Assembly: GCA_023336205.1 (NCBI GenBank)
Contig: JALQCR010000006.1
Coordinates: 62,001 to 126,000, forward strand
DNA: 64,000 nucleotides
Direction: 5' to 3'
Source: Pseudanabaena sp. Salubria-1
GTDB lineage: Bacteria; Cyanobacteriota; Cyanobacteriia; Pseudanabaenales; Pseudanabaenaceae
Shown here one piece after another: positions 8,973 to 18,300 of the stretch; position 1 is the first letter of the stretch, and every line of letters begins with the position of its first letter. The notes under the pieces were generated by a model, which worked only from the letters and a program-made list of their open reading frames with translations, was not told the DNA's origin and searched no databases. Position numbers and translations under genes: made by a program.

Positions 8973-9044
8973 CCAAGGTTGGCTGACTGGTAAAGCAAAC
9001 GACTCATAATCGTTGATATGTCGGTTCGATTCCGACACCTTGGA
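8973..9044 (+). tRNA. tRNA with CAU anticodon (Met or lysidine-modified Ile2)
   Basis: A full 72-nt cloverleaf: 7-bp acceptor stem CCAAGGT / ACCTTGG with discriminator A; anticodon stem AACGA / TCGTT enclosing the loop CTCATAA; T arm GTCGG TTCGATT CCGAC. No encoded CCA. A CAU anticodon can be elongator Met, initiator, or Ile2 whose C34 is converted to lysidine. The acceptor is fully paired, which argues against the initiator. The stem around the anticodon resembles bacterial Ile2, but I cannot decide between Met and Ile. It lies just upstream of the methyltransferase island. Confidence 0.9.
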
Positions 9045-9117
9045 TTACTAATTACGGCGCGATCGCCTCTCAATCGAGTTAAGTAAGAAATTTACTTTAG
9101 GGGAAATTGGTTAAATA

Positions 9118-12100
9118 ATGTTAGTAACGACAGAGGAAATTCAGGCAATATTTACAGGGCTTGAAGATGATCGTATTGCGTCGTTACAATTGTTATTGGG
9201 ATATCCCCTTAAAGAACGCGATCGCACTGGTTTGAGATTTTGGTATGTGAGGGCGGGGCAGGATGTTTCACAGGCGAAGAATACTTGCCCGATCGCTGTG
9301 GGGTTTTATGAGGAGCTAGATAATTTTAGTGATGCTGAGATTAAGGCGTTTTTGACGGAGCCAGCACAGCAGCAAAGGATCTATGGTCATTATTTGGAGC
9401 AGGATCTGGAAAATATGCCTGTGATGTATTTGCTTTTGCCAGTTGCCGAGCGATCGGGACGGGTGGCGATGGTGTTGCCGATGGAGGGTGGTTTACGGCA
9501 GAGGCAGATTGAGACTTTTGCTTGGAATAGTGAGGATCTGCGATCGCGTTTGGTGCGACTCAATCAAGAGAATTTGGTGCTAACCAATCGCTTTAAGTTT
9601 ACCGATGCTACGCGTGACTTTTTCTCGATTCCGTCGGTGGAGTGGGCTTTTTATAAGACGGCTCAGACTGCGAAGGAGTTGGCGCAATTGTTGGCGGAGG
9701 TGACAAAGCGGATTGAGCAGGTTTTGCCCTTGGTATATGAGGCTGAGGGGGATGATGGTTATTTGCACAGGTTGCTGTTGAGCTTTCAGCGTGAGTTGTT
9801 GCCTAGTCTGAAGTTGGCGGCGGAGAGTGAGAAGGATTATAGTTTTGCGGATATTTATGCTCAGACGATCGCCTATGGTTTGTTTACGGCGCGGGTGTTT
9901 AGCCATGTGCGCGATCCGTTGTTTGATTTTAATCGGCGCGATGCTTGGAAACAGTTGCCTGAGACTAATCCATTTTTGCGACAGTTATTTAAGGATGTGT
10001 CGGAGCAGCAGCCGAGTGAGTTGGGGGATGATTTAATCGGTTGTATTGCGGAAGTGTTTGGGATTTTGCGGGCGGCGAAGATGGATGCGATTCTCTCGGA
10101 TTTTCGGGAGAAGATGAATCGTGAGGATATTGTGATTCGCTTTTATGAGGACTTTTTGGCGGCGTATAAGCCGAAGATGCGCGAACGGCGAGGGGTTTAC
10201 TATACGCCTGAGCCTGTGGTTTCCTATATGGTGCGATCGGTTGATATTTTAATTAAGGAGAAGTTTAATAAGCCGCTTGGGTTGGCTGATCCAGAGGTGA
10301 TGATTCTCGATCCTGCTTGTGGGACGGGGACGTTTTTGTTGTGGATTTTTAAGTTGATTTACGATCGCTTTGAGAATGATGGTGAGGCGAGATCGCTAAT
10401 TAAACAAAAGCTTGGTGATATTTCATGGTCGGACTATGTGCGCGATCATCTGTTGCCGCGTGTGTTTGGGTTTGAGTTGTTGATGGCTCCCTATGCAATT
10501 TGTCATTTGAAGTTGGGGTTGTTTTTAGAGGAGTCGGGTTATCGGTTTGATAGTTCGCAAAGGTTGGGGGTTTATTTGACAAATACGCTTGATGATGCGG
10601 CACGAAAGACAGAAACATTACTTCAAGAGTTTATTGCTGAAGAAGCAAACGAGGCAGTAGATGTTAAGCGAGATATTCCTGTAATGGTTATCGTAGGGAA
10701 TCCACCATATTCCGTAAGTTCAGAAAATAACGGTAAATGGATTAAAGATGAATTGCAAGATTACAAAAAAAATCTGAATGAAAGAAAGTTGAATTTAGAC
10801 GATGATTTTATTAAGTTTATTCGTTTTGCACAGTGCCGAATTGAGAAAACAGGATATGGAATTTTAGCTTATATATCGAATAACTCTTACTTTGACGGCG
10901 TAACACATAGAAGAATGAGAGAGAGCTTACTTGAAAGCTTTAATCAAGTTTTTATATTAGATTTGCATGGTAGCTCGAAGCGAAAAGAGAAAAACGTTGA
11001 CGGCACAAAAGATCAAAATGTATTTGATATTCAACAAGGTGTTGGTATATCGATCTTTCTTAAAAATGTTGAACATAAAGAATTTAGTCATCAAGATCTT
11101 TTCGGTGAACGTCAAATCAAATATGATTATTTAGCTGCTAACCATATTAAAACAACTCATTGGTATAACTTTGAGCCTGATATCAACTATTTTTTCTTTT
11201 CGCCAAAAGACTTAAACCTAGAACCAGAGTATTCACAATTCCATCAAATAAAAGGGATTTTTTCATCCGTCAGTCCTGCCGTCAAAACTGAAAGAGATAA
11301 TCTATCTATTCATTACACTCCTGATGATATTCATTGTGTAGTTAAGGATTTTAAAGCTCTAGATGAACTGGAAATACGAGAGAAATATGCTCTACAAAAA
11401 GATAGCAGAGATTGGCAAGTAATCAAAGCAAAGAGTGATGTTATAGACAATCAAAATAGAGACTTAATCTGTAAGATTCTTTATAGATCTTTTGATATTC
11501 GTTATACTTGGTATAGTGGGCGCACGAGAGGTTTTATAGGTACTCCAAGCTATCCAATAATGAAAAATATGATTCTCCAAGAGAATCTAGCTTTTTGTTG
11601 TACTAGGCATATCAGAGAAGACTGGTGTAGACACGTATTTGTCTCAGATAGTATTGCGGGTAAAGATACAATTTCATCTCTTGATATGTGTTACTTCTTT
11701 CCTCTCTATATTTATCCTGACAAAGATAAACCTAAAGAGCTTCAAGAACCAACCCGTCCTAATCTCTCTAATGATTTCTTAAAAGATATAACCAACAAAC
11801 TAGGCTACACCCCAACCCCAGAAGCAATCTTCTATTACATTTATGCAATCTTCCATTCCCCAACCTATCGCACCCGTTACGCCGAATTTCTAAAAATCGA
11901 CTTTCCCCGCGTTCCCCTCACCAGTGATGATCAGCTATTCCGTAAACTTGGCGAATATGGCGAAGAACTAGTTGCATTGCACCTAATGAAATCATCCAAA
12001 CTAGACCAGCACCTCACCCAAATCATCGACAAAGGCGGCGAATTTGTAGTTGATGCAGGACATCCCAAATATACCGATAGTGAAGTCATCATCAACAAAA

Positions 12101-12312
12101 AAGGCGACAGATTTACAGGAGTACCCAAAAGCGTTTGGGAATTTTATGTCGGTGGCTATCAAGTTTGTCACAAATGGCTCAAAGACCGCAAAGGTCGGCA
12201 ACTCAGCCCCGAAGACCTCAACCACTATCAAAAAATCATCGTCGCACTCTCTGAAACCATGCAGATTATGAATGCGATCGATGCTGCCATTCCCAGCTTT
12301 CCCATTGAGTAA
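9118..12312 (+). CDS. Type ISP-like N6-adenine methyltransferase with specificity domain
   Basis: A 1064-residue protein. Residues about 1-330 are a helical N-terminal region. The methylase core follows with motif I LDPACGTGTFLLW (Asp398) and catalytic motif IV NPPYS (Asn528-Tyr531), so it should transfer a methyl group from SAM to adenine N6. The C-terminal third (YAEFLKIDFPRVPLTSDDQLF, LGEYGEELVALHLMKS, VPKSVWEFYVGGYQVCHKWL) matches the Type ISP/LlaGI-like C-terminal specificity region. Unlike Type ISP enzymes it has no fused nuclease or helicase; those functions probably come from the PLD-SNF2 gene at 15328. Base usage changes along the gene: G-rich at the front, AT-rich at about 10600-11750, C-rich at the end, which suggests a mosaic origin. 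Confidence 0.88.
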   Translation: MLVTTEEIQAIFTGLEDDRIASLQLLLGYPLKERDRTGLRFWYVRAGQDVSQAKNTCPIAVGFYEELDNFSDAEIKAFLTEPAQQQRIYGHYLEQDLENMPVMYLLLPVAERSGRVAMVLPMEGGLRQRQIETFAWNSEDLRSRLVRLNQENLVLTNRFKFTDATRDFFSIPSVEWAFYKTAQTAKELAQLLAEVTKRIEQVLPLVYEAEGDDGYLHRLLLSFQRELLPSLKLAAESEKDYSFADIYAQTIAYGLFTARVFSHVRDPLFDFNRRDAWKQLPETNPFLRQLFKDVSEQQPSELGDDLIGCIAEVFGILRAAKMDAILSDFREKMNREDIVIRFYEDFLAAYKPKMRERRGVYYTPEPVVSYMVRSVDILIKEKFNKPLGLADPEVMILDPACGTGTFLLWIFKLIYDRFENDGEARSLIKQKLGDISWSDYVRDHLLPRVFGFELLMAPYAICHLKLGLFLEESGYRFDSSQRLGVYLTNTLDDAARKTETLLQEFIAEEANEAVDVKRDIPVMVIVGNPPYSVSSENNGKWIKDELQDYKKNLNERKLNLDDDFIKFIRFAQCRIEKTGYGILAYISNNSYFDGVTHRRMRESLLESFNQVFILDLHGSSKRKEKNVDGTKDQNVFDIQQGVGISIFLKNVEHKEFSHQDLFGERQIKYDYLAANHIKTTHWYNFEPDINYFFFSPKDLNLEPEYSQFHQIKGIFSSVSPAVKTERDNLSIHYTPDDIHCVVKDFKALDELEIREKYALQKDSRDWQVIKAKSDVIDNQNRDLICKILYRSFDIRYTWYSGRTRGFIGTPSYPIMKNMILQENLAFCCTRHIREDWCRHVFVSDSIAGKDTISSLDMCYFFPLYIYPDKDKPKELQEPTRPNLSNDFLKDITNKLGYTPTPEAIFYYIYAIFHSPTYRTRYAEFLKIDFPRVPLTSDDQLFRKLGEYGEELVALHLMKSSKLDQHLTQIIDKGGEFVVDAGHPKYTDSEVIINKKGDRFTGVPKSVWEFYVGGYQVCHKWLKDRKGRQLSPEDLNHYQKIIVALSETMQIMNAIDAAIPSFPIE

Positions 12313-12314
12313 AA
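12252..12314 (+). repeat. methyltransferase 3'-end repeat, copy 1 (native)
   Basis: The last ~60 bp of the methyltransferase gene plus its stop codon. The same 63 bp recurs with one mismatch at 13799-13861, and the final 32 bp recurs with two mismatches at 14936-14967. Confidence 0.9.
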
Positions 12315-12378
12315 GTCTTTGATATTCAGAAGGGTGTAGCGGTTTGTATAATTATCAAAGAGTAGGAAACCTAAAACT

Positions 12379-12675
12379 ATGACAGCAACTATTATTAATA
12401 TTGGTACGCTGATTGTCAGTAGTCCTGATATTTGCGGAAATCGTCCTCGCATTGCAGGTACAGGGGTTTCAGTTGGGCGTATTGCCACACTTTGGAAATC
12501 AGGCATGGGTGCTGAAGAAATTGCGCGTGATATTCAGCTAAACCTTGCCCAAGTCTTTGCAGCATTGACTTACTACCATGCAAATCGCGCAGAAATTGAG
12601 AATATTTTGGATAGAGATGATGCAGAGTATGAAAGGTTAATGGAACTGCATTATGCTCAACAGGTGATTAGATGA
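12379..12675 (+). CDS. DUF433 antitoxin
   Basis: A 98-residue DUF433 protein. It has the typical opening GTLIVSSPDICGNRPRIAGTGVSVGRIATLW, a helical centre (AQVFAALTYYHANRAEIE) and a charged tail. DUF433 proteins are putative antitoxins with a winged-helix-like fold, usually followed by a DUF5615 PIN-like toxin. That is the case here: the stop overlaps the start of the next gene by 4 nt. It is closely similar to the unpaired DUF433 gene at 13520, suggesting local duplication. Confidence 0.85.
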   Translation: MTATIINIGTLIVSSPDICGNRPRIAGTGVSVGRIATLWKSGMGAEEIARDIQLNLAQVFAALTYYHANRAEIENILDRDDAEYERLMELHYAQQVIR

Positions 12676-13037
12676 GTAAAATTCGCTTGTATCTTGATGA
12701 AGATACGATGTCAGGAGCTTTGCTTGAAGCCTTGTTAGCTCGTGGTGTAGATGTGGTTACTGTTGCTGATGTCAAAAGAAGAGGCTTCCCAGATAAAGAA
12801 CAACTTGAGTGGGCATTGTCGCAAGGCAGAGTGATTTGTAGTGCTAATATTGGTGATTTTATGCAGCTACACACTGAATTTGTTAGTAACGGGAAAGACC
12901 ATGCAGGCATTATTTTAATCCAGCAAAAAATTTCCGCAGTTGGCGATCGCTTGCGAGGTCTAATGAAAATCATCGAAGCTAAGACAGCATCAGATATGCA
13001 CAATCAATTAGAGTTTCTCGGTAGATATTTGCGTTAA
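12672..13037 (+). CDS. DUF5615 PIN-like toxin
   Basis: A 121-residue protein with the DUF5615/Mut7-C-like start IRLYLDEDTMSGALLEALLARGVDV (acidic pair at residues about 9-11) and a second acidic site in ICSANIGDF. These proteins are predicted RNases of the PIN-like superfamily. ATGA overlap with the DUF433 gene supports a two-gene toxin-antitoxin unit. Confidence 0.85.
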   Translation: MSKIRLYLDEDTMSGALLEALLARGVDVVTVADVKRRGFPDKEQLEWALSQGRVICSANIGDFMQLHTEFVSNGKDHAGIILIQQKISAVGDRLRGLMKIIEAKTASDMHNQLEFLGRYLR

Positions 13038-13056
13038 TTGCAAGGAGAAAAACACC

Positions 13057-13269
13057 ATGACAGAAATCATATTTTTAGTAGAAGAAGACTATATTGATGG
13101 AGGCTATACCGCTAAAGCGATCGGAGAGCCAATTTTCACTCAAGCCGATGATCTAGAAAGCTTAAAAGAACTATTGCGAGATTCAGTACAATGCCATTTT
13201 ATCGACGAAGCAAAACGCCCAAAACTAATCCGCCTCCACATCGTTAGAGATGAGGTGATTGCAGCATGA
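13057..13269 (+). CDS. HicB-like antitoxin (short)
   Basis: A 70-residue protein beginning EIIFLVEEDYIDGGYTAKAIGEPIFTQADDLESLKELLRDSVQCHF, the partial RNase-H-like fold of short HicB proteins, with no added DNA-binding domain. It overlaps the HicA gene by 4 nt. HicB binds and neutralises HicA. Confidence 0.8.
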   Translation: MTEIIFLVEEDYIDGGYTAKAIGEPIFTQADDLESLKELLRDSVQCHFIDEAKRPKLIRLHIVRDEVIAA

Positions 13270-13505
13270 AAATACCCAGAAACCTCTCAGGAGAACAATT
13301 AGTAACAGCACTTGCTAAATATGGCTATGTCAAAACACGCCAAACAGGTAGCCATATCCGCTTAACAACCACAATTAAAGGAGAGCATCATATTACTATT
13401 CCTAATCACTCCCCTATCAAAGTTGGTACGTTAAATAACATCCTTAAAGAAGTAGCAGAATATTTGCAAATCACTAGAGACGATTTAATTAGAGATATTT
13501 TTTAG
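13266..13505 (+). CDS. HicA-type mRNA interferase toxin
   Basis: A 79-residue dsRBD-like HicA protein. It shows LSGEQLVTALAKYGYVKTRQTGSHIRLT, with the catalytic His in GSHIRL, then HHITIPNHSPIKVGTLNNILKEVAEYL. HicA cleaves mRNA. Its antitoxin is encoded immediately upstream. Confidence 0.9.
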   Translation: MKIPRNLSGEQLVTALAKYGYVKTRQTGSHIRLTTTIKGEHHITIPNHSPIKVGTLNNILKEVAEYLQITRDDLIRDIF

Positions 13506-13519
13506 GTAGATGCAAAAAA

Positions 13520-13801
13520 ATGAACTCAGTTGATATTGGTACTTTGATCGTCCGTGATCCTGATATTTGCGGCGATCGTCCACGTATTGCGAATACACGC
13601 ATTACGGTTGGACGCATTGCGACATTATGGAAACAAGGTTTAACGCCTGAAGAAATTGCGGATAATTGGGGTTATCTGAGTATGGCTCAAGTATATGCGG
13701 CGCTGACTTACTATCATGCGAATCGAGAGGAGATTGAAATGCTCTTAGCAAGAGACTTGGCTGATTATGAGAAATATCGCCAGATTTATACTCAGAAATG
13801 A
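13520..13801 (+). CDS. unpaired DUF433 antitoxin
   Basis: A 93-residue DUF433 protein clearly paralogous to the one at 12379 (shared GTLIV..PDICG.RPRIA.T..TVGRIATLWK and AQVYAALTYYHANREEIE). No DUF5615 gene follows. Instead its TGA is the first base triplet of the second methyltransferase-end repeat. It is therefore a solitary antitoxin, perhaps an anti-addiction copy or one that lost its toxin. Confidence 0.8.
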   Translation: MNSVDIGTLIVRDPDICGDRPRIANTRITVGRIATLWKQGLTPEEIADNWGYLSMAQVYAALTYYHANREEIEMLLARDLADYEKYRQIYTQK

Positions 13802-13861
13802 AACCATGCAGATTATGAATGCGATCGATGCTGCCATACCCAGCTTTCCCATTGAGTAAAA
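13799..13861 (+). repeat. methyltransferase 3'-end repeat, copy 2
   Basis: 63 bp matching 12252-12314 at 62 positions, starting at the stop codon of the solitary DUF433 gene. It keeps the methyltransferase stop codon but is not part of an open gene here. Confidence 0.9.
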
Positions 13862-13890
13862 TTGAATAAATATATGGCAAGGAAAAAAAT

Positions 13891-14115
13891 ATGAATTACC
13901 AAGACCGCATCACAATTGAATCAGGCAAACGTAGCGGCAACCCCTGCATTAGAGGAATGCGAATCACCGTCTATGATGTGCTGTCATACCTAGCTTCGGG
14001 CATGACATATCAAGAAGTTTTAGAAGACTTCCCATACCTAACCCAAGAAGATATTCTTGCTTGTCTGAGTTATGCAGCAAATCGCGAACGTCAAACTCTA
14101 TTAATACAAGCATGA
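13891..14115 (+). CDS. DUF433 antitoxin
   Basis: A 74-residue DUF433 protein of a second subtype (ITIESGKRSGNPCIRGMRITVYDVLSYLASGMTYQEVLEDFPYLTQEDILACLSYAA). Its TGA overlaps the ATG of the following toxin gene, giving a standard coupled pair. Confidence 0.88.
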   Translation: MNYQDRITIESGKRSGNPCIRGMRITVYDVLSYLASGMTYQEVLEDFPYLTQEDILACLSYAANRERQTLLIQA

Positions 14116-14444
14116 AGCTCTTATTTGACCATAATTTATCTCCTCGGTTAGTCAATCGTTTAGCAAACTTATTTCCTGAATCCACTCATGTCTATACATT
14201 AGGAATGGGGCAAGAAGACGACCTCAATATATGGAAATATGCTCTGAGTAATGACTTTACCATCGTCACCAGAGATAGCGACTATAACGAGCTTTTGGTG
14301 TTGAAAGGATTTCCGCCCAAAGTTATTTGGATTAGGCGCGGTAACTGCTCAACCAACGAAATCGAGACAATGTTGCGATCGCATATTGAAGATATTCAGT
14401 TGTTAGCGATCGATCAAACCTTTGGAATACTTACGCTGTACTAA
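14112..14444 (+). CDS. DUF5615 PIN-like toxin
   Basis: About 110 residues from the ATG at 14112, which overlaps the antitoxin stop (ATGA); an upstream in-frame start at 14061 would run inside the antitoxin gene and is less likely. It begins MKLLFDHNLSPRLVNRLANLFP with the conserved early Asp, then TIVTRDSDYNELLVLKGFPPKVIWIRRGN, a classic DUF5615 pattern with acidic residues. Predicted RNase toxin. Confidence 0.88.
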   Translation: MKLLFDHNLSPRLVNRLANLFPESTHVYTLGMGQEDDLNIWKYALSNDFTIVTRDSDYNELLVLKGFPPKVIWIRRGNCSTNEIETMLRSHIEDIQLLAIDQTFGILTLY

Positions 14445-14456
14445 AAAAGAGTAATT

Positions 14457-14915
14457 ATGAAACAGCTAACTAGAATCACATTTAACCCCGAAGTAATGGG
14501 CGGTAAACCCTGCATACGCGGTATGCGAGTTACAGTTGGTACTGTCGTGGGCTTGATGGCATCAGGGCGCACGATCCCTGACATCTTAAAAGCCTATCCA
14601 TACCTTGAAGAAGCCGATATCTATGAAGCACTATCCTATGCAGCATGGCGAGTTGAAGAAATCGAAGTTTCCCTTATGAAACAAAAAGATGCTGTAAAGT
14701 TTCATGAATCTGAATTAACTTCTAGCGACTATACAAAGGATCGGCATCAATGGCTAGATAAATTCACCATAGACGATATTTTTAACCTAGCCCAAGAGCA
14801 ACGAAAAAATTCTTGGCAACCTAACTTTTTTGAGAATGTTATTGGTGGATGGGAAGGCGAAAAACTGGTTAGAGATATTGAGCCTGATGATGAAATGAGA
14901 GAAGAGTTAGACTGA
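14457..14915 (+). CDS. DUF433 protein with a long C-terminal extension
   Basis: 152 residues. The first ~75 are DUF433 (NPEVMGGKPCIRGMRVTVGTVVGLMASG ... YPYLEEADIYEALSYAAWR). The rest is an acidic, Trp-containing tail (FFENVIGGWEGEKLVRDIEPDDEMREELD) of the sort seen at the toxin-binding end of VapB-like antitoxins. The tail origin is inferred. No toxin gene follows; the third methyltransferase-end repeat starts 20 nt downstream. Confidence 0.75.
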   Translation: MKQLTRITFNPEVMGGKPCIRGMRVTVGTVVGLMASGRTIPDILKAYPYLEEADIYEALSYAAWRVEEIEVSLMKQKDAVKFHESELTSSDYTKDRHQWLDKFTIDDIFNLAQEQRKNSWQPNFFENVIGGWEGEKLVRDIEPDDEMREELD

Positions 14916-14935
14916 TGTATTTGTCATGACACATT

Positions 14936-14967
14936 GCAGCCATTCCCCGCTTTCCCATTGAGTAAAA
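14936..14967 (+). repeat. methyltransferase 3'-end repeat, copy 3 (short)
   Basis: 32 bp matching 12283-12314 at 30 positions, ending with the same stop codon and AAAA. It marks the end of the toxin-antitoxin block. Confidence 0.8.
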
Positions 14968-15210
14968 TCACAAATCTGCTAATAAATTTGGAGCTTGTTG
15001 CCGAATATCATTGATATAGCTATTCAGTCCCGCAATCACATTCTCCTCACTCGCAGAACTCGAATAGCCAAAACAAATCTGAAGAGACTTATCACAACTA
15101 ACCATCGGCAAAATGCGATCGCGCACAAACTTAACCCCCTTAACCTCAATCAGCTTCAAAATAAGCTGCTCTAAACAAATCACCCGTCCACCTAACCTAA
15201 CAACCTGCAA
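14968..15210 (-). pseudogene. possible relic of a PLP-dependent aminotransferase 3' end
   Basis: An open minus-strand frame of about 80 codons. Its end, LQICFGYSSSASEENVIAGLNSYINDI, resembles the C-terminal tail of fold-type I PLP-dependent aminotransferases (arginine or glutamine, then I-C-F, then a regular Glu-rich helix). No upstream part of such an enzyme is present; the frame runs into the start of the helicase gene. Identification is tentative. It begins exactly where the third repeat ends, so it may be pre-island sequence. Confidence 0.25.
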
Positions 15211-15327
15211 TGCTTTAATGTTAAATTTCAGGAAACTTGTTATTATCTTAATTACTACTCTAAAAAATGCGTAGCGGATTAAAAGCCAAAAAACAAAATA
15301 TACATAATATTTTAGGGGGACTATCTT

Positions 15328-18300
15328 ATGCTCGAAGCCATTATTCAAGACTTGATTCGTAACGAGCGTCCCTACTATTCGCCCCAAGGCAATCCGATTA
15401 AAGGGTTAGACAACCAATATTGGCTAGTTTTCAAACACCGTGACGCTGACAGCCTTCTCAAAAACATCGCCTCATTCTTCGGGCTAGGCAGCAAAAAAGA
15501 CACCCATATTGTCGTTCGCATTGATTTACAAGACGCAAAGGTTTATCACTATATCCCCAAAAAGCAAGGTGATATCCCTAGTACGAGCTTGCTGCGGATT
15601 GGTAATATCAAAAGCATTGAGAAGTTCCTAAAGCGCGATCGCGTTACCAAAGAACCAGCATTACTAGAAGGCAGCCTCAGAGCTATTAAAGGCAATCAAC
15701 GTCGCTATAACTTACCCGATGAATTAGCAAAATATAATATTGCGATCGCCCAGATGCTAGAACGTAGCAGCATCTATCGTCGTTCTACCGCTTACTTTGA
15801 TAGTGGCATTCTCAAATTCTATGAGGAGCCACTGCAATCAATTATTCAAACCGATGGCAGAATCCTCTTGCTGATGGATTGGCAGGGCTTTACGAAAAAG
15901 TCTGATATTAGCGAACTCGAAAAACTTCAAGACCCTGACTATCGCGCCCAATTCGCCCAGCGTACTTTACAAGAATTTTTGCAAGGTCTTGCCGACAGTA
16001 CCTTTAGCCATACGGAGATTTTGGCGGAGCTTGTGCGCCTAGAGTTTCTACAAATCAAACTCATCAAAATGGAGCAGGGACGCGCTATCTACCACAAAAA
16101 GACTGGTATTTTTAGCGATTCCCTCGATAACCACATTCTCCATGAAGGCTCAGACAATTTCACCCGTGCTGCTCATTCTCGCAATGCTGAGAGCGTCACC
16201 TTTTTATATTCTTGGGATGATTTAGATCGTGAGGCGATCGCCCAAAGCATCCAACAATTCGATCAAGAATGGCATCGTCAAGATCTAGCCTTTGACATTA
16301 GCTTGGAATTTTTACAACAAGTCCGAGCTGAACGCGATCGCCGCGCCCAATTTCAACAGCCAAATATTAAAACGATTAGCCCCGATCAGTTTCCCTCTGG
16401 GGAAACTACCAAAGTCGAGATTACAGGGGATAACCTCGATCAAGTCACCCAAGTTACAGTCATTGACGATCCGCTAGTCGAAGTCACGATTACAGACCAA
16501 ACTCAGGACTTAATCAAAGCAGATGTTGCAGTCTCGGCAGATCATCCCCCTCAGACCCTTAATGATTTTCGAGCCAGGGATAAAAAAGGCGAAGAGTACC
16601 AAGTTAATCCTGCGATCGCGCCCAAAGTTAGCAATGTTGTTAAAGTTCCAGAGTTCCCTGAAATCCTTGGCTTTAAAGAGGCAATTGAAAAAATACTCGC
16701 AGGTGAGTATGGCACACCTAATGACTTTCTCTATTGGATGGCGAAACAACGCCCCAACCAATTTCGGGTCAAGCAGGACAGTTATCTTGATGAGCTTATC
16801 AACCAAGGCATTCTCTATGAACATCAAAAGTCAGGCGCACAGCATTGTCTGAGAGTAATGCAAGACTTTGGAGTTGCAGTCTGTGCCGATGCCGTTGGAC
16901 TTGGCAAAACCCGCTTAGCTGCTGCCGTTGCGTATCTCTATCGAGAGCAGAAAGAACAACAAGGAGGACAAGCAAAAATTGCGATCGTGGCGGCTCAAAA
17001 GCTCTGGTCAAACTGGGAGCGGGAAATGTCCGAGCTAGGCTTTCGCCGTAAGGACTATGAACTTTTTAACAAAAACTTGATGAGCCGCAAGGGTAGCAAA
17101 TTTGTAGAGGAGTTCAATCGCTTTGAAGGCGCAGATTTAGTGATCATTGATGAGGCTCACGAAGGCATTCGTAACTTTAACAACCGCATCCACAAGACCT
17201 GTTTACAAATTCGTGAGCAAGATCAACGCAATGGCAAACAGCGACAATTTCTATTACTAACTGCTACGCCTTGGAATAATCGCCGCGAGGATATTTACAA
17301 CATTCTCAGTCCATTCTTAACCCGTCTGGAAGGCTTTAAAGAAGTCGGCTTTCCTCCTGAAGTTTCGCAATGGTTTGAAAGTCGCGAAATTGGGGTCGAA
17401 AATTTCACCGATCGCACTGACCTATTTCGCCGCGTCTATAAACAACTCTTTTTGCAAAGGACTCGTCAGATGTTGCGCGAAGCAATGCCCGAAATGAATG
17501 TCTATGCTAAACGCCTTGCCGAATGGCTACCAGTCCAGTTTGAACCAAGTACCGAACAAGCCCTAGAGCAAATCTTCACTCAGTTTGAAACCAATCTATA
17601 TATCCCCTTTGCTGACCCATTGCGCTATTTCACAGGTACAGCCGAACAGCGATCGCTACTCAAAAACCAAAGGCGTTTTTTCCTACAACGTGCTGAATCA
17701 AGTATGTATGCTCTGCGCCGCACCATTGTTAATTTCAGGATGCGAATTGACTTAATGCGATCGCGCTTAGCAGAAATAACACCCGATGCTGAGGGATTAA
17801 ACAACTTTCTCCTTGAACATTACGGCTTTAGTAAGCAAACCAAAATTGAAGAAATTGACTATGAGGCTGATTTCTTTATGGAAGATGAAGACTATGAAGA
17901 AGAAGAAGAGGATGAAAATACCGATCCTGAAACCAGCAAAGAAACTAAGCGTCAACAGCTTCGCACCCAAATCAATAAAGCAACTGATGCTCTAGTCGAT
18001 CATCATGAAAAAGCTAAACAAATCTATGCTCTGATGCTCTCGGCATGTGAACAAGATTTACTACAGATGGAGCAGATCCAAAACTTGCTTGCCGATGAAT
18101 TTCTCAAAGACCATAAACGCGAACAGGTGACACAGCAAGTTAAAAACTTAATTAGCCAAGGCAAAAAAGTATTACTGATTTCCACCTTTTCCGATACTGT
18201 TATTGATTACTATCTGCACATGTCTAGGGACAGCGCGATCGCTAGTCAAGGCATCGGCATGGCGATCGGCTCCACAAAACCCTACTTTCCAGAAAATGCA

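Noticed and set aside
8973..9118. The tRNA gene as the integration site of the methyltransferase island
   Set aside because: I looked for a copy of the tRNA 3' end downstream of the island and found none, and no integrase is present.
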